62,969 nucleotides of DNA from JAVBJV01 sp031546815. Lineage in GTDB: Bacteria > Pseudomonadota > Alphaproteobacteria > Acetobacterales > Acetobacteraceae. Where the stretch lies: contig JAVBJV010000004.1 in assembly GCA_031546815.1 (NCBI GenBank), positions 1-62,969 of the forward strand, written 5' to 3'. A model generated the notes under the pieces. It was not told the origin of the DNA, ran no database searches, and was given only the letters and a program-made list of their open reading frames with translations. The first letter of the stretch is position 1; every line of letters begins with the position of its first letter. Of this stretch, positions 32,885-41,315 are shown in pieces. The translations under genes were made by a program, and so were the position numbers.

Positions 32885-33841
32885 ATGCGCCATTTTCTTG
32901 AATTCGAGAAACCGATCGCCGAGCTGGAAGGCAAGATTGAAGAGCTTCGTCACATGTCGAACCCTTCGGGTTTGAACATTGCCGAGGAAGTCACTCGCCT
33001 GACCGACAAGGCCGACAAGCAGCTACGGGCGACCTATGCCCGGCTGACGCCCTGGCAGAAGACACAGGTGGCCCGCCACCCGAACCGTCCGAAAGCCCTG
33101 ACCTATGTGGCCGGTCTGATCGACGATTTCACACCGCTGGCCGGTGACCGCGCCTTTGCGGACGACGCCGCAATCATCGGCGGGATGGGCCGCTTCAAGG
33201 GCCAGCCGGTTGCCGTGCTGGGCACCGAAAAGGGCACCGACACCGAAAGCCGCGTGAAGCATAATTTCGGCATGGCCAAGCCCGAGGGCTATCGTAAGGC
33301 CCGCCGCATCATGGAACTGGCCGGCCGGTTCGGTCTGCCGATCCTGACCTTCGTCGATACCTCGGGCGCGTTCCCGGGCGTCGAGGCGGAAGCGCGCGGC
33401 CAGGCAGAAGCCATTGCCCGTTCGATCGAGGCATGTCTGGAAGCCCCCGTCCCCATCATCGCCACCATCATCGGTGAAGGCGGTTCCGGCGGCGCGATTG
33501 CGCTGGCGACGGGCGACAAGGTGCTGATGCTGGAACACGCGATCTATTCAGTAATCTCGCCCGAAGGCTGTGCATCCATCCTGTGGCGCGATGCCGCACA
33601 GGCCGAAACCGCCGCCGATGCGTTGAAGCTGACCGCCGCCGACCTGAAGCGGCTGGAACTGGTGGACACCGTGATCAGCGAACCGCTGGGCGGTGCGCAT
33701 CGTGATCCGGATTCCATGGTCGAGACCGTCGGCAAGACCATCCTGCAAAACCTGACCCCACTGCTGGCCATGGACGGCCCTTCGCTGAAGGCGCAGCGCC
33801 GTAACAAGTTCCTGGAAATGGGGCGGCTGGGGCTGTCATAA
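32885..33841 (+). CDS. accA: acetyl-CoA carboxylase carboxyltransferase subunit alpha
   Basis: 318 residues, full length for the family. With AccD it forms the carboxyltransferase that transfers CO2 from biotin (on AccB) to acetyl-CoA, the first committed step of fatty-acid synthesis. Family segments are RHPNRPKALTYVAGLIDDF, HNFGMAKPEGYRKARRIMEL, FVDTSGAFPGVEAEARGQAE, IGEGGSGGAIALATGDKVLM and EGCASILWRDAAQAETAA. A GGGG-containing ribosome binding site precedes ATG 32885. The gene is followed by an intrinsic terminator. Confidence 0.97.
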   Translation: MRHFLEFEKPIAELEGKIEELRHMSNPSGLNIAEEVTRLTDKADKQLRATYARLTPWQKTQVARHPNRPKALTYVAGLIDDFTPLAGDRAFADDAAIIGGMGRFKGQPVAVLGTEKGTDTESRVKHNFGMAKPEGYRKARRIMELAGRFGLPILTFVDTSGAFPGVEAEARGQAEAIARSIEACLEAPVPIIATIIGEGGSGGAIALATGDKVLMLEHAIYSVISPEGCASILWRDAAQAETAADALKLTAADLKRLELVDTVISEPLGGAHRDPDSMVETVGKTILQNLTPLLAMDGPSLKAQRRNKFLEMGRLGLS

Positions 33842-33870
33842 GGCAGTAAACCACTCTCGATCATTAAAAT

Positions 33871-33906
33871 AAAACCGGCAACCTCAACAGGTTAGCCGGT
33901 TTTTTT
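33871..33906 (+). terminator. intrinsic terminator of the xerD-accA operon
   Basis: The stem AAAACCGGC / GCCGGTTTT with inner ACCT/AGGT and loop CAAC is followed by a run of T (33899-33906). It begins 30 bases after the accA stop and ends just before the convergent GDPD gene; the A-run on the other side makes it suitable for both strands. Confidence 0.85.
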
Positions 33907-33914
33907 AATGCACA

Positions 33915-34898
33915 TCAGTTACTGTGCCCAATCAATTTATTTGATGCCTTATTATTCGTCGCAAGATAATCTGTTGGCTGCTGCGCCTGCCCCGCGGCAC
34001 GCGCTTCCGGCAGCGCCATCCCCCGTGCCTTCATCACATCACGGGCAAGATCGGGGCGGTCGGTGATCATCCCGTCGATGCCCCAGCCGATCAGCCGGTC
34101 CATATCCGCCGGGTCGTTCACCGTCCACGGTGTCACGCTGACACCCAGTGCATGCGCCTCCTCGATCAGTTCCCGGGTCAGGGCCACATGGTGCGCCGAC
34201 CAGGACTCTCCCTCGGCCTTGATCGCGCGTGGGACGGAACCGCCAAAATCCTCAACCGTCACCCCGCCCCACCACAGGCGGGAATCCTGCACGGTCTTGG
34301 CCTCGGTCAGATAGGCGCGGTGCACCTGCGGATGGGTCTGTGCCGCGCGTCGCACGCCAGTCCAATCGAAGGACTGGATTGTCACCCGGTCGAGCGCGCC
34401 CATATGTTCCACCAGTTCCAGCACGGCATCGGCCACTTCCGGTCCAGGAGGTGCCTGCTCCGCCCCTTCCGGACCGCGGCCAGGGGGGAAGGTCTTCATC
34501 TCGATATTCAGCCAGATCCGAGAATCAAGGTTCAGCAGATCGGTCAGCGTGGGAATGCGCAGCCCATCGCACCCCGCCTGCTGCGGATACTGACGGCCAT
34601 ACTCCAGCGCCGGGTTCAGACGCCCGATGTCGTAGCGCTGCAGATTCTCGAGCGCCAGCGACCGGATCGCGGGCCCCCGCCCGACCAGAAACTGGCCGTT
34701 TGCATCGCGGGTGGTGTTCGGGTTGATCGTGGGGTCGTGGTGGATCATCACCACACCATCGGCGCTGAGCGTGACATCGATCTCGATCGTGTTCACACCA
34801 AGAGCGATCGTATCGCGAAATCCCTCCAGCGTGTTTTCGGGGAACAGGCCCCGCGCACCACGATGGCCTTGCAGATCGAAACCCATACCTGGACGCAT
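33915..34898 (-). CDS. glycerophosphodiester phosphodiesterase
   Basis: I choose ATG 34898 because it has a perfect GGAGGTGGACC site, whereas the upstream GTG at 34928 does not. The 327-residue GDPD has the family motifs HRGARG (12-17), ENT (21-23), EIDV (39-42) and HHDP (53-56), with IEMKTFPP and PWTVND further on. It hydrolyses glycerophosphodiesters to glycerol-3-phosphate and an alcohol, recycling phospholipid head groups. No signal peptide, so cytoplasmic. The gene ends close to the accA terminator. Confidence 0.93.
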   Translation of the reverse strand: MRPGMGFDLQGHRGARGLFPENTLEGFRDTIALGVNTIEIDVTLSADGVVMIHHDPTINPNTTRDANGQFLVGRGPAIRSLALENLQRYDIGRLNPALEYGRQYPQQAGCDGLRIPTLTDLLNLDSRIWLNIEMKTFPPGRGPEGAEQAPPGPEVADAVLELVEHMGALDRVTIQSFDWTGVRRAAQTHPQVHRAYLTEAKTVQDSRLWWGGVTVEDFGGSVPRAIKAEGESWSAHHVALTRELIEEAHALGVSVTPWTVNDPADMDRLIGWGIDGMITDRPDLARDVMKARGMALPEARAAGQAQQPTDYLATNNKASNKLIGHSN

Positions 34899-34958
34899 CG
34901 GTCCACCTCCGTAAAAATCAGCCGCCACATCAATTCAGTTTGATGTGGCAGCACATTA

Positions 34959-36014
34959 TCAGGCGGCAGTCAGAACAATACGCCCCGTGACATGACCATC
35001 ACGCAGACGCATCAGCGCCGTGTTGGCTTCGGCCAGCGGCATGGTTTCGACCGGCAGCTTGTCCACCCCTTTGGTCTGCGCCAGCTTCAGCAGCTCGCGC
35101 AGTTCTTTCGGGTTGCCGACGTAGCTGCCCTGCACTGTCAGCGCACGCGTGGCCATCAGCGGCAGCGGCAGTACAAGTTCGCCACCAAACAACCCGACCT
35201 GCACCAGCTTGCCACCCTTGACCAGCGCGTCGAACGCGAAGCGCGCCGTCGCCGTGCCGTTGACCAGATCGATCACCGCCTTGGCCTGCCCCCCGCACGC
35301 TTCCACGATGCGCGCTGTCACGCCTTCGCCTGCACCATCGACCGTCTTGGTGGCCCCGGCCTTCAACGCACCGGCAAGCTTTTCCGCCGACACGTCGACC
35401 GAGACGATGTTGCGATGGCCAAGCGCCTTCAGGATCGCAATCGCGTTCAGCCCAAGACCACCGGCCCCGACCAGCACGATCGGCTCATCCGCGCCCATCG
35501 GCATGACCTTGTTGATCGCGCTGTAAACCGTCAGCCCCGAACACGCATAGGTCGCGGCAACGGCAGGATCGATCCCGTCGAACGCCATCAGGTGGCGCAC
35601 TTCGGGCACCAGCACATGCGTGGCGTAGCCGCCGTTCTGGTAGACCCCCAGCGACTTGCCGACCAGGCACATATTGTCTTCTTCGGCGCGGCAACGCTCG
35701 CACGTGCCACAGCCCAACCACGGGAACACGACGCGCAGATCGCCCTTGGCAACGCCCTTGGCGTCCGGCCCGAAGTCCACAACCTTGCCGACGATTTCGT
35801 GTCCCATCGCCAGCGGCAGCTTCACGCCACGATCCAGCAGCGACAGACGTCCACGCGACCCCAGGTCATACCCACCTTCCCAGATATGGATGTCGGAGTG
35901 ACAGACTCCGGCATGCGTCACTTCCAGCAGCACTTGCCCACCGGTAGGAATAGGTGTCGGTATTTCAATCTCCTGGAGTGGTTTTCCAGTTTCTACCACT
36001 GCATATGCGCGCAT
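34959..36014 (-). CDS. zinc-dependent alcohol dehydrogenase (MDR family)
   Basis: ATG 36014 gives 351 residues. The catalytic zinc ligands are recognisable at C38 (GVCHSD) and in GHE (71-73). The structural zinc is held by C102, C105, C108 and C116 in CGTCERCRAEEDNMC. The NAD(P)-binding Rossmann motif VGAGGLGL follows at about 180. The family oxidises primary or secondary alcohols; an insertion around GYDLGSRGRLSLLDRG is seen in some bacterial members. The substrate is not predictable. It stands alone, divergent from the YidB-like gene. Confidence 0.92.
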   Translation of the reverse strand: MRAYAVVETGKPLQEIEIPTPIPTGGQVLLEVTHAGVCHSDIHIWEGGYDLGSRGRLSLLDRGVKLPLAMGHEIVGKVVDFGPDAKGVAKGDLRVVFPWLGCGTCERCRAEEDNMCLVGKSLGVYQNGGYATHVLVPEVRHLMAFDGIDPAVAATYACSGLTVYSAINKVMPMGADEPIVLVGAGGLGLNAIAILKALGHRNIVSVDVSAEKLAGALKAGATKTVDGAGEGVTARIVEACGGQAKAVIDLVNGTATARFAFDALVKGGKLVQVGLFGGELVLPLPLMATRALTVQGSYVGNPKELRELLKLAQTKGVDKLPVETMPLAEANTALMRLRDGHVTGRIVLTAA

Positions 36015-36097
36015 TCGGCTCCCCCTTAACGTGAATGTGTTGAACCCATACACGACACCCAGCTAAATTCCAGGTCAAGCTAGGAGGCTTATAAATT

Positions 36098-36595
36098 ATG
36101 AGTGGTATTCTTGGACAACTCGCCGGCGCGGCCCTGCAGAACATGCTGGGCGGCGGACAACAACAGGGCGGCGCCGCGGGCAGTCCGCTGACCAACATCC
36201 TCGGTCAGCTTCTGGGCGGCGGCGGGGCAATCGCCGGGCAGCAGCAGTCGCCCGGCATGACCGGCGGCACGATGGGCGGGCTTGGTGGGTTGCTCTCGCA
36301 GCTTCAGCAGGCAGGCCTTGGTGAGCAGGCAAATTCCTGGGTCTCGAAGGAACAGAACATGCCGGTCAGCCCGGCCGATCTGCAGCGGGCGATCAGCCCT
36401 GAACAGATCAACACATGGGCGCAGCAGGCTGGCACGGACCCGAACTCGCTGCTCGCCGTGCTGAGCCAGGCTCTGCCGCAGGTCATCGACCAGATGACGC
36501 CGGACGGACAGGTCCCCGCCCAGCACACCACCGCGGCACCGAGCCAGGACCAGCTGTCATCACTGCTGAGCGGCCTTCTGGGCGGTCAGCGCTAA
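36098..36595 (+). CDS. YidB-like DUF937 family protein
   Basis: The 165-residue protein starts MSGILGQLAGAALQNMLGGG and has a glycine/glutamine-rich low-complexity first half, then the DUF937 core LSQLQQAGLGEQANSWVSKE, NMPVSPADLQRAISPEQINT and WAQQAGTDPNSLLAVLSQAL. This matches E. coli YidB and relatives. The function is unknown; no membrane helices or signal peptide. ATG 36098 follows a strong AGGAGG site. Confidence 0.85.
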   Translation: MSGILGQLAGAALQNMLGGGQQQGGAAGSPLTNILGQLLGGGGAIAGQQQSPGMTGGTMGGLGGLLSQLQQAGLGEQANSWVSKEQNMPVSPADLQRAISPEQINTWAQQAGTDPNSLLAVLSQALPQVIDQMTPDGQVPAQHTTAAPSQDQLSSLLSGLLGGQR

Positions 36596-36596
36596 A

Positions 36597-37520
36597 TTAC
36601 GACGGTGCGCGCAGTGCTGCGGCTATAGCCGTGGCATTTGCGCGCATCATGCCTGTGTATGTGCCCGCCGCCGTGCCCGGCGCATCCAGCGTGTCCGAGA
36701 ACAGACGCCCGCCGACTGCAACACCAGCCTCGCGCGCAATCTGTTCCAGCACACGATTCCCCCCCGATGCTTCGATGAATACAGCGCGGATATGCTGGTC
36801 GCGGATCTGGCGTATCAGGTGTGCAACCTGCGCTGCCGATGGCTCGGCCTCGGTGCTGATGCCCTGTGCGGCGATGAAGTCCACCCCGAACCGTTCTCCG
36901 AAATAACCGAACGCATCATGCGTGGTGACGATGCGCCGCTGCGCGCGTGGAATGGGGGCGAGCATCCGCACGATATCGGCCTCCAGCGTGGCGATCTCGT
37001 CCGAAAGGCGACGCGCCGCGGCCTCGACATTCAGTCCGGCTGCCGTCAGCCCCGCGGCGATTTCCGCCACCATCTGGCGTGCACGGGTCGGGTCCTGCCA
37101 GATATGCGGGTCGGCAACCTCGTGATCGTGTCTATGGCTATGCCCATGGTCGTGATCGTGGTCCTCGCCCGCGTGGCGGGGCTGCACCTGGCGGCTGGTC
37201 ACCACCGTGCGACCGCGGAATCCGGCGGCGCTCGATAACCGGTCCCACCATGCCTCGAACCCCAGCCCCACCGTGAAGGCGAGATCGGCGTTCTTCAGCC
37301 GCAGGACGTCGGCCGGAGTCGGCTGGAATGTATGTGCATCGACGCCCGCGCCGACCAGAACGGTCTGCGTGATGGCGTCTCCGCCGACCGCGCGCGCCAG
37401 GTCTCCCAGAATCGAGAAACTCGATGCAACTTTCACGGTCGCGGCAAAAGCCGGGGTTCCGCGCACCGTCAGGACGAGGGGCGCGGCAAGCAGCAGTGAA
37501 CGACGTTTCATTTCAGTCAC
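36597..37520 (-). CDS. znuA: zinc ABC transporter substrate-binding protein ZnuA
   Basis: Periplasmic cluster A-I binding protein with a signal peptide (cleavage near AFA-ATV). The metal-binding fold shows VDAHTFQPTPADVLRL (first His ligand), the His-rich flexible loop HDHDHGHSHRHDH typical of zinc ZnuA, DPHIWQDP, TTHDAFGYFGERFG, and the C-terminal LFSDTLDAPG. GTG 37520 overlaps the ZnuB stop (GTGA); ATG 37511 is the alternative. The His loop favours zinc over manganese. Last gene of a Zur-like controlled operon. Confidence 0.9.
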   Translation of the reverse strand: MTEMKRRSLLLAAPLVLTVRGTPAFAATVKVASSFSILGDLARAVGGDAITQTVLVGAGVDAHTFQPTPADVLRLKNADLAFTVGLGFEAWWDRLSSAAGFRGRTVVTSRQVQPRHAGEDHDHDHGHSHRHDHEVADPHIWQDPTRARQMVAEIAAGLTAAGLNVEAAARRLSDEIATLEADIVRMLAPIPRAQRRIVTTHDAFGYFGERFGVDFIAAQGISTEAEPSAAQVAHLIRQIRDQHIRAVFIEASGGNRVLEQIAREAGVAVGGRLFSDTLDAPGTAAGTYTGMMRANATAIAAALRAPS

Positions 37521-38383
37521 CCTGTCAGATGTGATCGACGCAACAGCCGCGCTGCCATGCTTTCACGCGGGCCACAGCACAGCGAGGACAGCCAGATTCC
37601 GCCCGCCACCAGCACAATCGCCGGGCCGGCCGGAAGATCCGCATGGAACGACAGCAGCAGTCCGGCATAGGAAGAAATCATCGCGATCAGCACACCCGCG
37701 ATCGCCTGCCCGCCAAGGTCTCGCCCCCAGTGGCGCGCGGCAATCGCTGGCAGCATCATCAGCCCGACCGACATCAGCGTGCCCAGCGCAGCAAACCCCG
37801 ACACCACGCACAGCACCACCAGCGCCAGAAACACCAGATGCCACGTGGCACCATGCGCACCGCAGGCTTTCATGAAGGACGGATCGAAACTCTCGAGCAC
37901 CAGCGGCCGCCACGCAAACGCCAGCCCGATCAGCACCACCGCCGCAGATACCGCCATCAGCAGCAGCACGTTGTCATCAACGCCCAGCACCGAGCCGAAC
38001 AGCAGATGCGTCAGGTCGATCCCCTGGCGCGAGGAGATCATCGCGATGCCCGCCGCCAGCGCCAGCAGGTAGACCGCCGTCAGCTGGCTGTCCTCTTTCC
38101 CGCCGGTGGCGCGCGCCAGCACACCGGCGATCAGCGCCACGGCAAGCCCGGCCACGAACCCGCCAATCCCCATGGCGGGCAGAGAAATCCCGGCAACCAG
38201 AAAACCGGCCGCAATGCCGGGCAGGATACCGTGTTGCAGCACGTCGCTCATCAGGCTCATGCGGCGCAGGACAAGAAATACACCCAGCGGCGGCCCGGCC
38301 AGTGACAGCGCCAGACAGCCCACCAGCGCGCGGCGCATGAAGCCAAAACTGAACGGTTCGAACAGAAGATCGTACATCGTCAT
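37517..38383 (-). CDS. znuB: zinc ABC transporter permease ZnuB
   Basis: 288-residue ABC-3 family permease with about eight helices. Family motifs include RRMSLMSDVLQHGILPGIAA (cytoplasmic coupling region), HLLFGSVLGVD, and LGTLMSVGLMMLPAIAARHW. It overlaps znuC (ATGA) and znuA (GTGA) by 4 bases. It forms the transmembrane channel for zinc uptake through the inner membrane. Confidence 0.92.
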   Translation of the reverse strand: MTMYDLLFEPFSFGFMRRALVGCLALSLAGPPLGVFLVLRRMSLMSDVLQHGILPGIAAGFLVAGISLPAMGIGGFVAGLAVALIAGVLARATGGKEDSQLTAVYLLALAAGIAMISSRQGIDLTHLLFGSVLGVDDNVLLLMAVSAAVVLIGLAFAWRPLVLESFDPSFMKACGAHGATWHLVFLALVVLCVVSGFAALGTLMSVGLMMLPAIAARHWGRDLGGQAIAGVLIAMISSYAGLLLSFHADLPAGPAIVLVAGGIWLSSLCCGPRESMAARLLRRSHLTG

Positions 38384-39126
38384 GCCGCGTGTTCGTGACA
38401 GATTTCCGCGTCCGCACGCCAGGCTTCTGCCATCATGCGGGCGCGTTTGCGGTTGTCGGGGTTCAGCACCTGCGCCGTTTCGCCCCAGCCGATGCAGGTG
38501 CGGGCCAGCAACAGGGCCTGCGGGAAATGCTTCTGCACAAGATCCAGATCATGCAGCACCGCGATCACCGTGCGTCCCTCGTGGTGCCAGCGATGCACAA
38601 TCTTCAGCAGATCGGTGACGGTCGCCTCATCCACCGCGTTGAAGGGTTCATCGAGCAGAATGACCGGCGCGTCCTGCATCATCAGGCGGGCGAACAGCAG
38701 GCGTTGGAACTGGCCCGTCGACAACGTGCCCGCGATCCGCGCATCGAACCCCGCCAGCCCAACGGCTTCCAGCGCGTGCTGTGCATCGTGCCGCACCGCC
38801 CTGCCCAGACCGCGCAGCACGCCCATGCGCGCAACAGCGCCGGACATCACCACATCCAGACAGGCGATCGGAAAACTACGATCCAGCCCCAGCGCCTGTG
38901 GCAGCAGGGCGATCTGTTCGCGACGCAGCCCGCCGCGATCGACCGTGCCGTGATCGGGGGCGTGCAGCCCGGCCAGAACCTTCATCAACGTGGTCTTCCC
39001 CGCCCCGTTCGGGCCGATCACCGCCGTCATCGACCCGGCGGCGAACTCGCCCGAGACATGATGCACGGCCGGGTGCCGTTCGTACGTGGCGGTAATATCC
39101 GTCAGCCGGAGCGCACCACCGTTCAT
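38380..39126 (-). CDS. znuC: zinc ABC transporter ATP-binding protein ZnuC
   Basis: From ATG 39126 the ATPase has 248 residues, with Walker A GPNGAGKTT, signature LSTGQFQRLLFARLM (TGQ instead of the usual SGGQ) and Walker B VILLDEPFNAVD. The C-terminal half has an H-loop in AVLHDLDLV. The ATG overlaps the stop of a 35-codon ORF (ATGA) and has no Shine-Dalgarno of its own, so it is probably translated by coupling. Belongs to the znuCBA unit. Confidence 0.9.
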   Translation of the reverse strand: MNGGALRLTDITATYERHPAVHHVSGEFAAGSMTAVIGPNGAGKTTLMKVLAGLHAPDHGTVDRGGLRREQIALLPQALGLDRSFPIACLDVVMSGAVARMGVLRGLGRAVRHDAQHALEAVGLAGFDARIAGTLSTGQFQRLLFARLMMQDAPVILLDEPFNAVDEATVTDLLKIVHRWHHEGRTVIAVLHDLDLVQKHFPQALLLARTCIGWGETAQVLNPDNRKRARMMAEAWRADAEICHEHAA

Positions 39127-39230
39127 ACCGATTGCGCCCACACAACCGCCGCCGCCAGTGCCGCGATCAGCACCAGAGCCAGAACCAGCCGCGCGCCAAC
39201 GCCGGACGCCAGGGAGAGAGGAGAGTTCAT
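39123..39230 (-). CDS. 35-residue hydrophobic leader peptide of the znu operon
   Basis: MNSPLSLASGVGARLVLALV is followed by a hydrophobic core and ends AQSV. It forms one helix. Its TGA overlaps the znuC ATG (ATGA). No Shine-Dalgarno precedes its ATG; instead a -35 TGGACA (39261-39266), a 17-base spacer and a -10 TTATAA (39238-39243) end 7 bases before the ATG, predicting a transcript that starts at or next to the A of the start codon (leaderless). Function unknown; similar small ORFs serve as zinc-importer leaders or accessory peptides only by inference. Confidence 0.55.
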   Translation of the reverse strand: MNSPLSLASGVGARLVLALVLIAALAAAVVWAQSV

Positions 39231-39231
39231 C

Positions 39232-39249
39232 GTTACTTTATAACATTAC
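39232..39249 (-). promoter_or_regulatory. Zur-like operator overlapping the znu -10 element
   Basis: GTAATGTTATAAAGTAAC (minus strand) is a partly symmetric 18-mer centred on TTATAA, closely resembling alphaproteobacterial Zur boxes of the GTnATGTTATAACATnAC type. It covers the predicted -10 (39238-39243) with -35 TGGACA at 39261-39266. Binding of zinc-loaded Zur would block the znu promoter when zinc is plentiful. The match is by eye to a remembered consensus. Confidence 0.6.
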
Positions 39250-39301
39250 ATTTTTTCCGTTGTCCATATGGCAAAAAGCCCAGATGTGTTAGCTCTTTTG
39301 C

Positions 39302-40576
39302 ATGTCCCCCCCGCCCGATCCCGATGCCGAAGCCCGGCGCGCACTCACCCGTTACCGCACCGTTGCCACGCTGCTGGTGGTCGGCATGGCGGCGCTGACA
39401 CTGGGCACCTATACAATGCCACAGGTCTATGCGACGGCGCTGTTACAGGCCTCGGCCAAGGCGGGGTTTGTGGGCGGGATTGCCGACTGGTTCGCAGTGA
39501 CCGCCCTGTTCCGCCATCCGCTGGGGCTGCCCATTCCGCACACCGCCATCATCCCGCGCCAGAAGGAACGACTGGGCCGCGCGCTGGGGCGTTTTGTGGG
39601 CAACCACGTATTCACGCCCAACGAATTGCGCCGCGTGCTGGGGCAGCTCGATATGGCGGGGATTCTGCGCGGCTTCCTGACCGACCCCAAATCCACCCGC
39701 CCCGCGGCCGAGGGCATGGCCGCCCTGCTGCCCCGCCTGCTGGCCAGTGTGGAGGACGGACGCGCACGCAAACTGATCGCCCGCCTGATCCCGCGCATCG
39801 CGGGTGGCCCTGCTGCCGGGCGCATCGTGGCGCGGGCCTTGCGCACGCTGGTGGAAGGCGGGCGGCATCAGGACGTGTTCGGCTTTGTGATTGCCGGACT
39901 GCGCACAGCCCTGGCCGCACGCGAAGAATCCATGCAGACCGCCATCACAGAACGCGTGCGCGAACAGGGCGGCAAGCTGGTCGGCTGGGCGCTGGGCGCA
40001 ACGATTGCCCGGCGCGTGATTGCCGCCGTGAACAACGAACTGGAAAAGACCTCGCCCGACGGGTCCGACCTGCGCGCCGCGTTCGACGAATGGGTGCGCC
40101 GCGAAGTCACCCGCATGGAAGAAGACCCTGCCCGCGCGGCCGAGATCGGCCTGGCCATCCGTCACGTGATGGCACACGAGTCTGTGCAGACCTGGGTGTG
40201 GGATGTCTGGGCACGCCTGCGCAAGGCTCTGGAACAGGACGCCGCCAACCCGGACGGTCGCACCGTGCAGGTGTTCCAGAACGCGCTGGCCAATTTCGGC
40301 AAGCTGCTGACCGAGGACGAGGCGGCGCGTGCACGGCTGGAACGCTCGTTGGAAGCCCTGCTCTCGACCCTGCTGCCATCGGCGCAGACGCGGATCGTGG
40401 ATTTTATTGCGGGTGTAGTCTCGAACTGGGACGCCGATACGGTGACGGAAAAGCTGGAACTGCGGGTCGGCAAGGATCTGCAGTATGTGCGGATCAACGG
40501 CACCTTGGTGGGCTTTCTGGTCGGCGGGCTGGCCTTTGCCGTATTGCGCGCAATATTCGGGGAAATATCATTTTAA
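39302..40576 (+). CDS. DUF445 family membrane protein (YjiN-like)
   Basis: 424 residues with an N-terminal helix (about 20-42), the family segment KAGFVGGIADWFAVTALFRH followed by PIPHTAIIPRQKERLGRALG, a long helical middle, and a C-terminal helix (VGFLVGGLAFAVLRAIFG). This matches DUF445 proteins such as E. coli YjiN, inner-membrane proteins of unknown function. It is transcribed away from znuC, and its ATG is 52 bases from the Zur-like box, so the divergent region is shared. Confidence 0.88.
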   Translation: MSPPPDPDAEARRALTRYRTVATLLVVGMAALTLGTYTMPQVYATALLQASAKAGFVGGIADWFAVTALFRHPLGLPIPHTAIIPRQKERLGRALGRFVGNHVFTPNELRRVLGQLDMAGILRGFLTDPKSTRPAAEGMAALLPRLLASVEDGRARKLIARLIPRIAGGPAAGRIVARALRTLVEGGRHQDVFGFVIAGLRTALAAREESMQTAITERVREQGGKLVGWALGATIARRVIAAVNNELEKTSPDGSDLRAAFDEWVRREVTRMEEDPARAAEIGLAIRHVMAHESVQTWVWDVWARLRKALEQDAANPDGRTVQVFQNALANFGKLLTEDEAARARLERSLEALLSTLLPSAQTRIVDFIAGVVSNWDADTVTEKLELRVGKDLQYVRINGTLVGFLVGGLAFAVLRAIFGEISF

Positions 40577-40652
40577 CGGATAGATTTTCTAACTTTAAAA
40601 GTTATATTTCATCTCACTACAAATCAGCAGACTGAATATCGGGAGCGATAAT

Positions 40653-41270
40653 ATGTTGCGTTTATTGGCTTTTCTGATCGCTCTTCCCATTCTGCTCAGT
40701 AGTTCGGACGCTTTCGCCCAGAACCGCTTCTGGCTCGTCAACAACAGCGGGCAGACGATCGAGCAAGCCTATGTCTCGTCGGCGCGCGAACAGTCCTGGG
40801 GGCCGGATATTCTGGGCAGGTCGGTCCTGTCCACCGGCAACCGTATCCGTGTTGAGCCGGTGTTCGGCGATTGTGTGCTCGACGTTCGTATCGTGTATGC
40901 CAGCGGACAATCGGAAGAACGCCGCAACCTGAATGCCTGTAACACCGACGTCATCGCCTTCGGTCGCGGCAGCAGCGGTAGCGGCGCAGGTGCCAATATT
41001 CGTGGCGCCAGTCGTGGTGGCGATCCGTCGTTCTCGTTTATCAACGGTGCCAGCTCTACGATCCGCGAACTGTATGTATCGTCATCGACCATCAGCAGCT
41101 GGGGCAACGATCGCCTGGGACAGAACATCCTGCAGCCCGGACAGAGCGTTTGGGTTCCGGTCTCGGGTGGCGGGTGCAATGTCGATATCCGCGTCGTCTT
41201 CAATAACGGGCAGTCGCGCGAAACGCGCAATGTCGAAACCTGCAGCCGCCAGTCGCTACGCTGGCGCTAA
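40653..41270 (+). CDS. secreted protein made of two ~73-residue repeats
   Basis: A Sec signal peptide (1-22, AFA-Q) is followed by two copies of one domain: residues 24-97 (NRFWLVNNSGQTIEQAYVSS ... C74 and C96) and 125-197 (DPSFSFINGASSTIRELYVS ... C175 and C197), joined by a glycine/serine linker. Each has the order aromatic strand, SSWG-D-LG, C-x-[LV]-D-[VI]-R-[IV]-V, and a closing cysteine, suggesting one disulfide per domain. I recognise this as a recurring acetic-acid-bacterium secreted domain of unknown role. Its TAA is part of a half inverted-repeat element. Confidence 0.75.
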   Translation: MLRLLAFLIALPILLSSSDAFAQNRFWLVNNSGQTIEQAYVSSAREQSWGPDILGRSVLSTGNRIRVEPVFGDCVLDVRIVYASGQSEERRNLNACNTDVIAFGRGSSGSGAGANIRGASRGGDPSFSFINGASSTIRELYVSSSTISSWGNDRLGQNILQPGQSVWVPVSGGGCNVDIRVVFNNGQSRETRNVETCSRQSLRWR

Positions 41271-41296
41271 AGGCCGATCGATATTCAGTTGGGCTG
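41267..41296 (+). repeat. solo half copy of the CTAG-type inverted-repeat element
   Basis: CTAAAGGCCGATCGATATTC and following bases GTTGGGCTG match the terminal repeat of the elements at 19738 and 50385 (CTAGGGCCGATCGACATTC ...). CTAA supplies the TAA stop of the preceding gene. The core and the opposite end are absent, so this is a decayed or single-end copy. Confidence 0.55.
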
Positions 41297-41315
41297 TAGA
41301 GCGATATAGCCTCGT

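Noticed and set aside
34898..34928. GTG start for the GDPD gene
   Set aside because: The internal ATG has a complete GGAGGT site at the right distance and begins the conserved part; the GTG has none.
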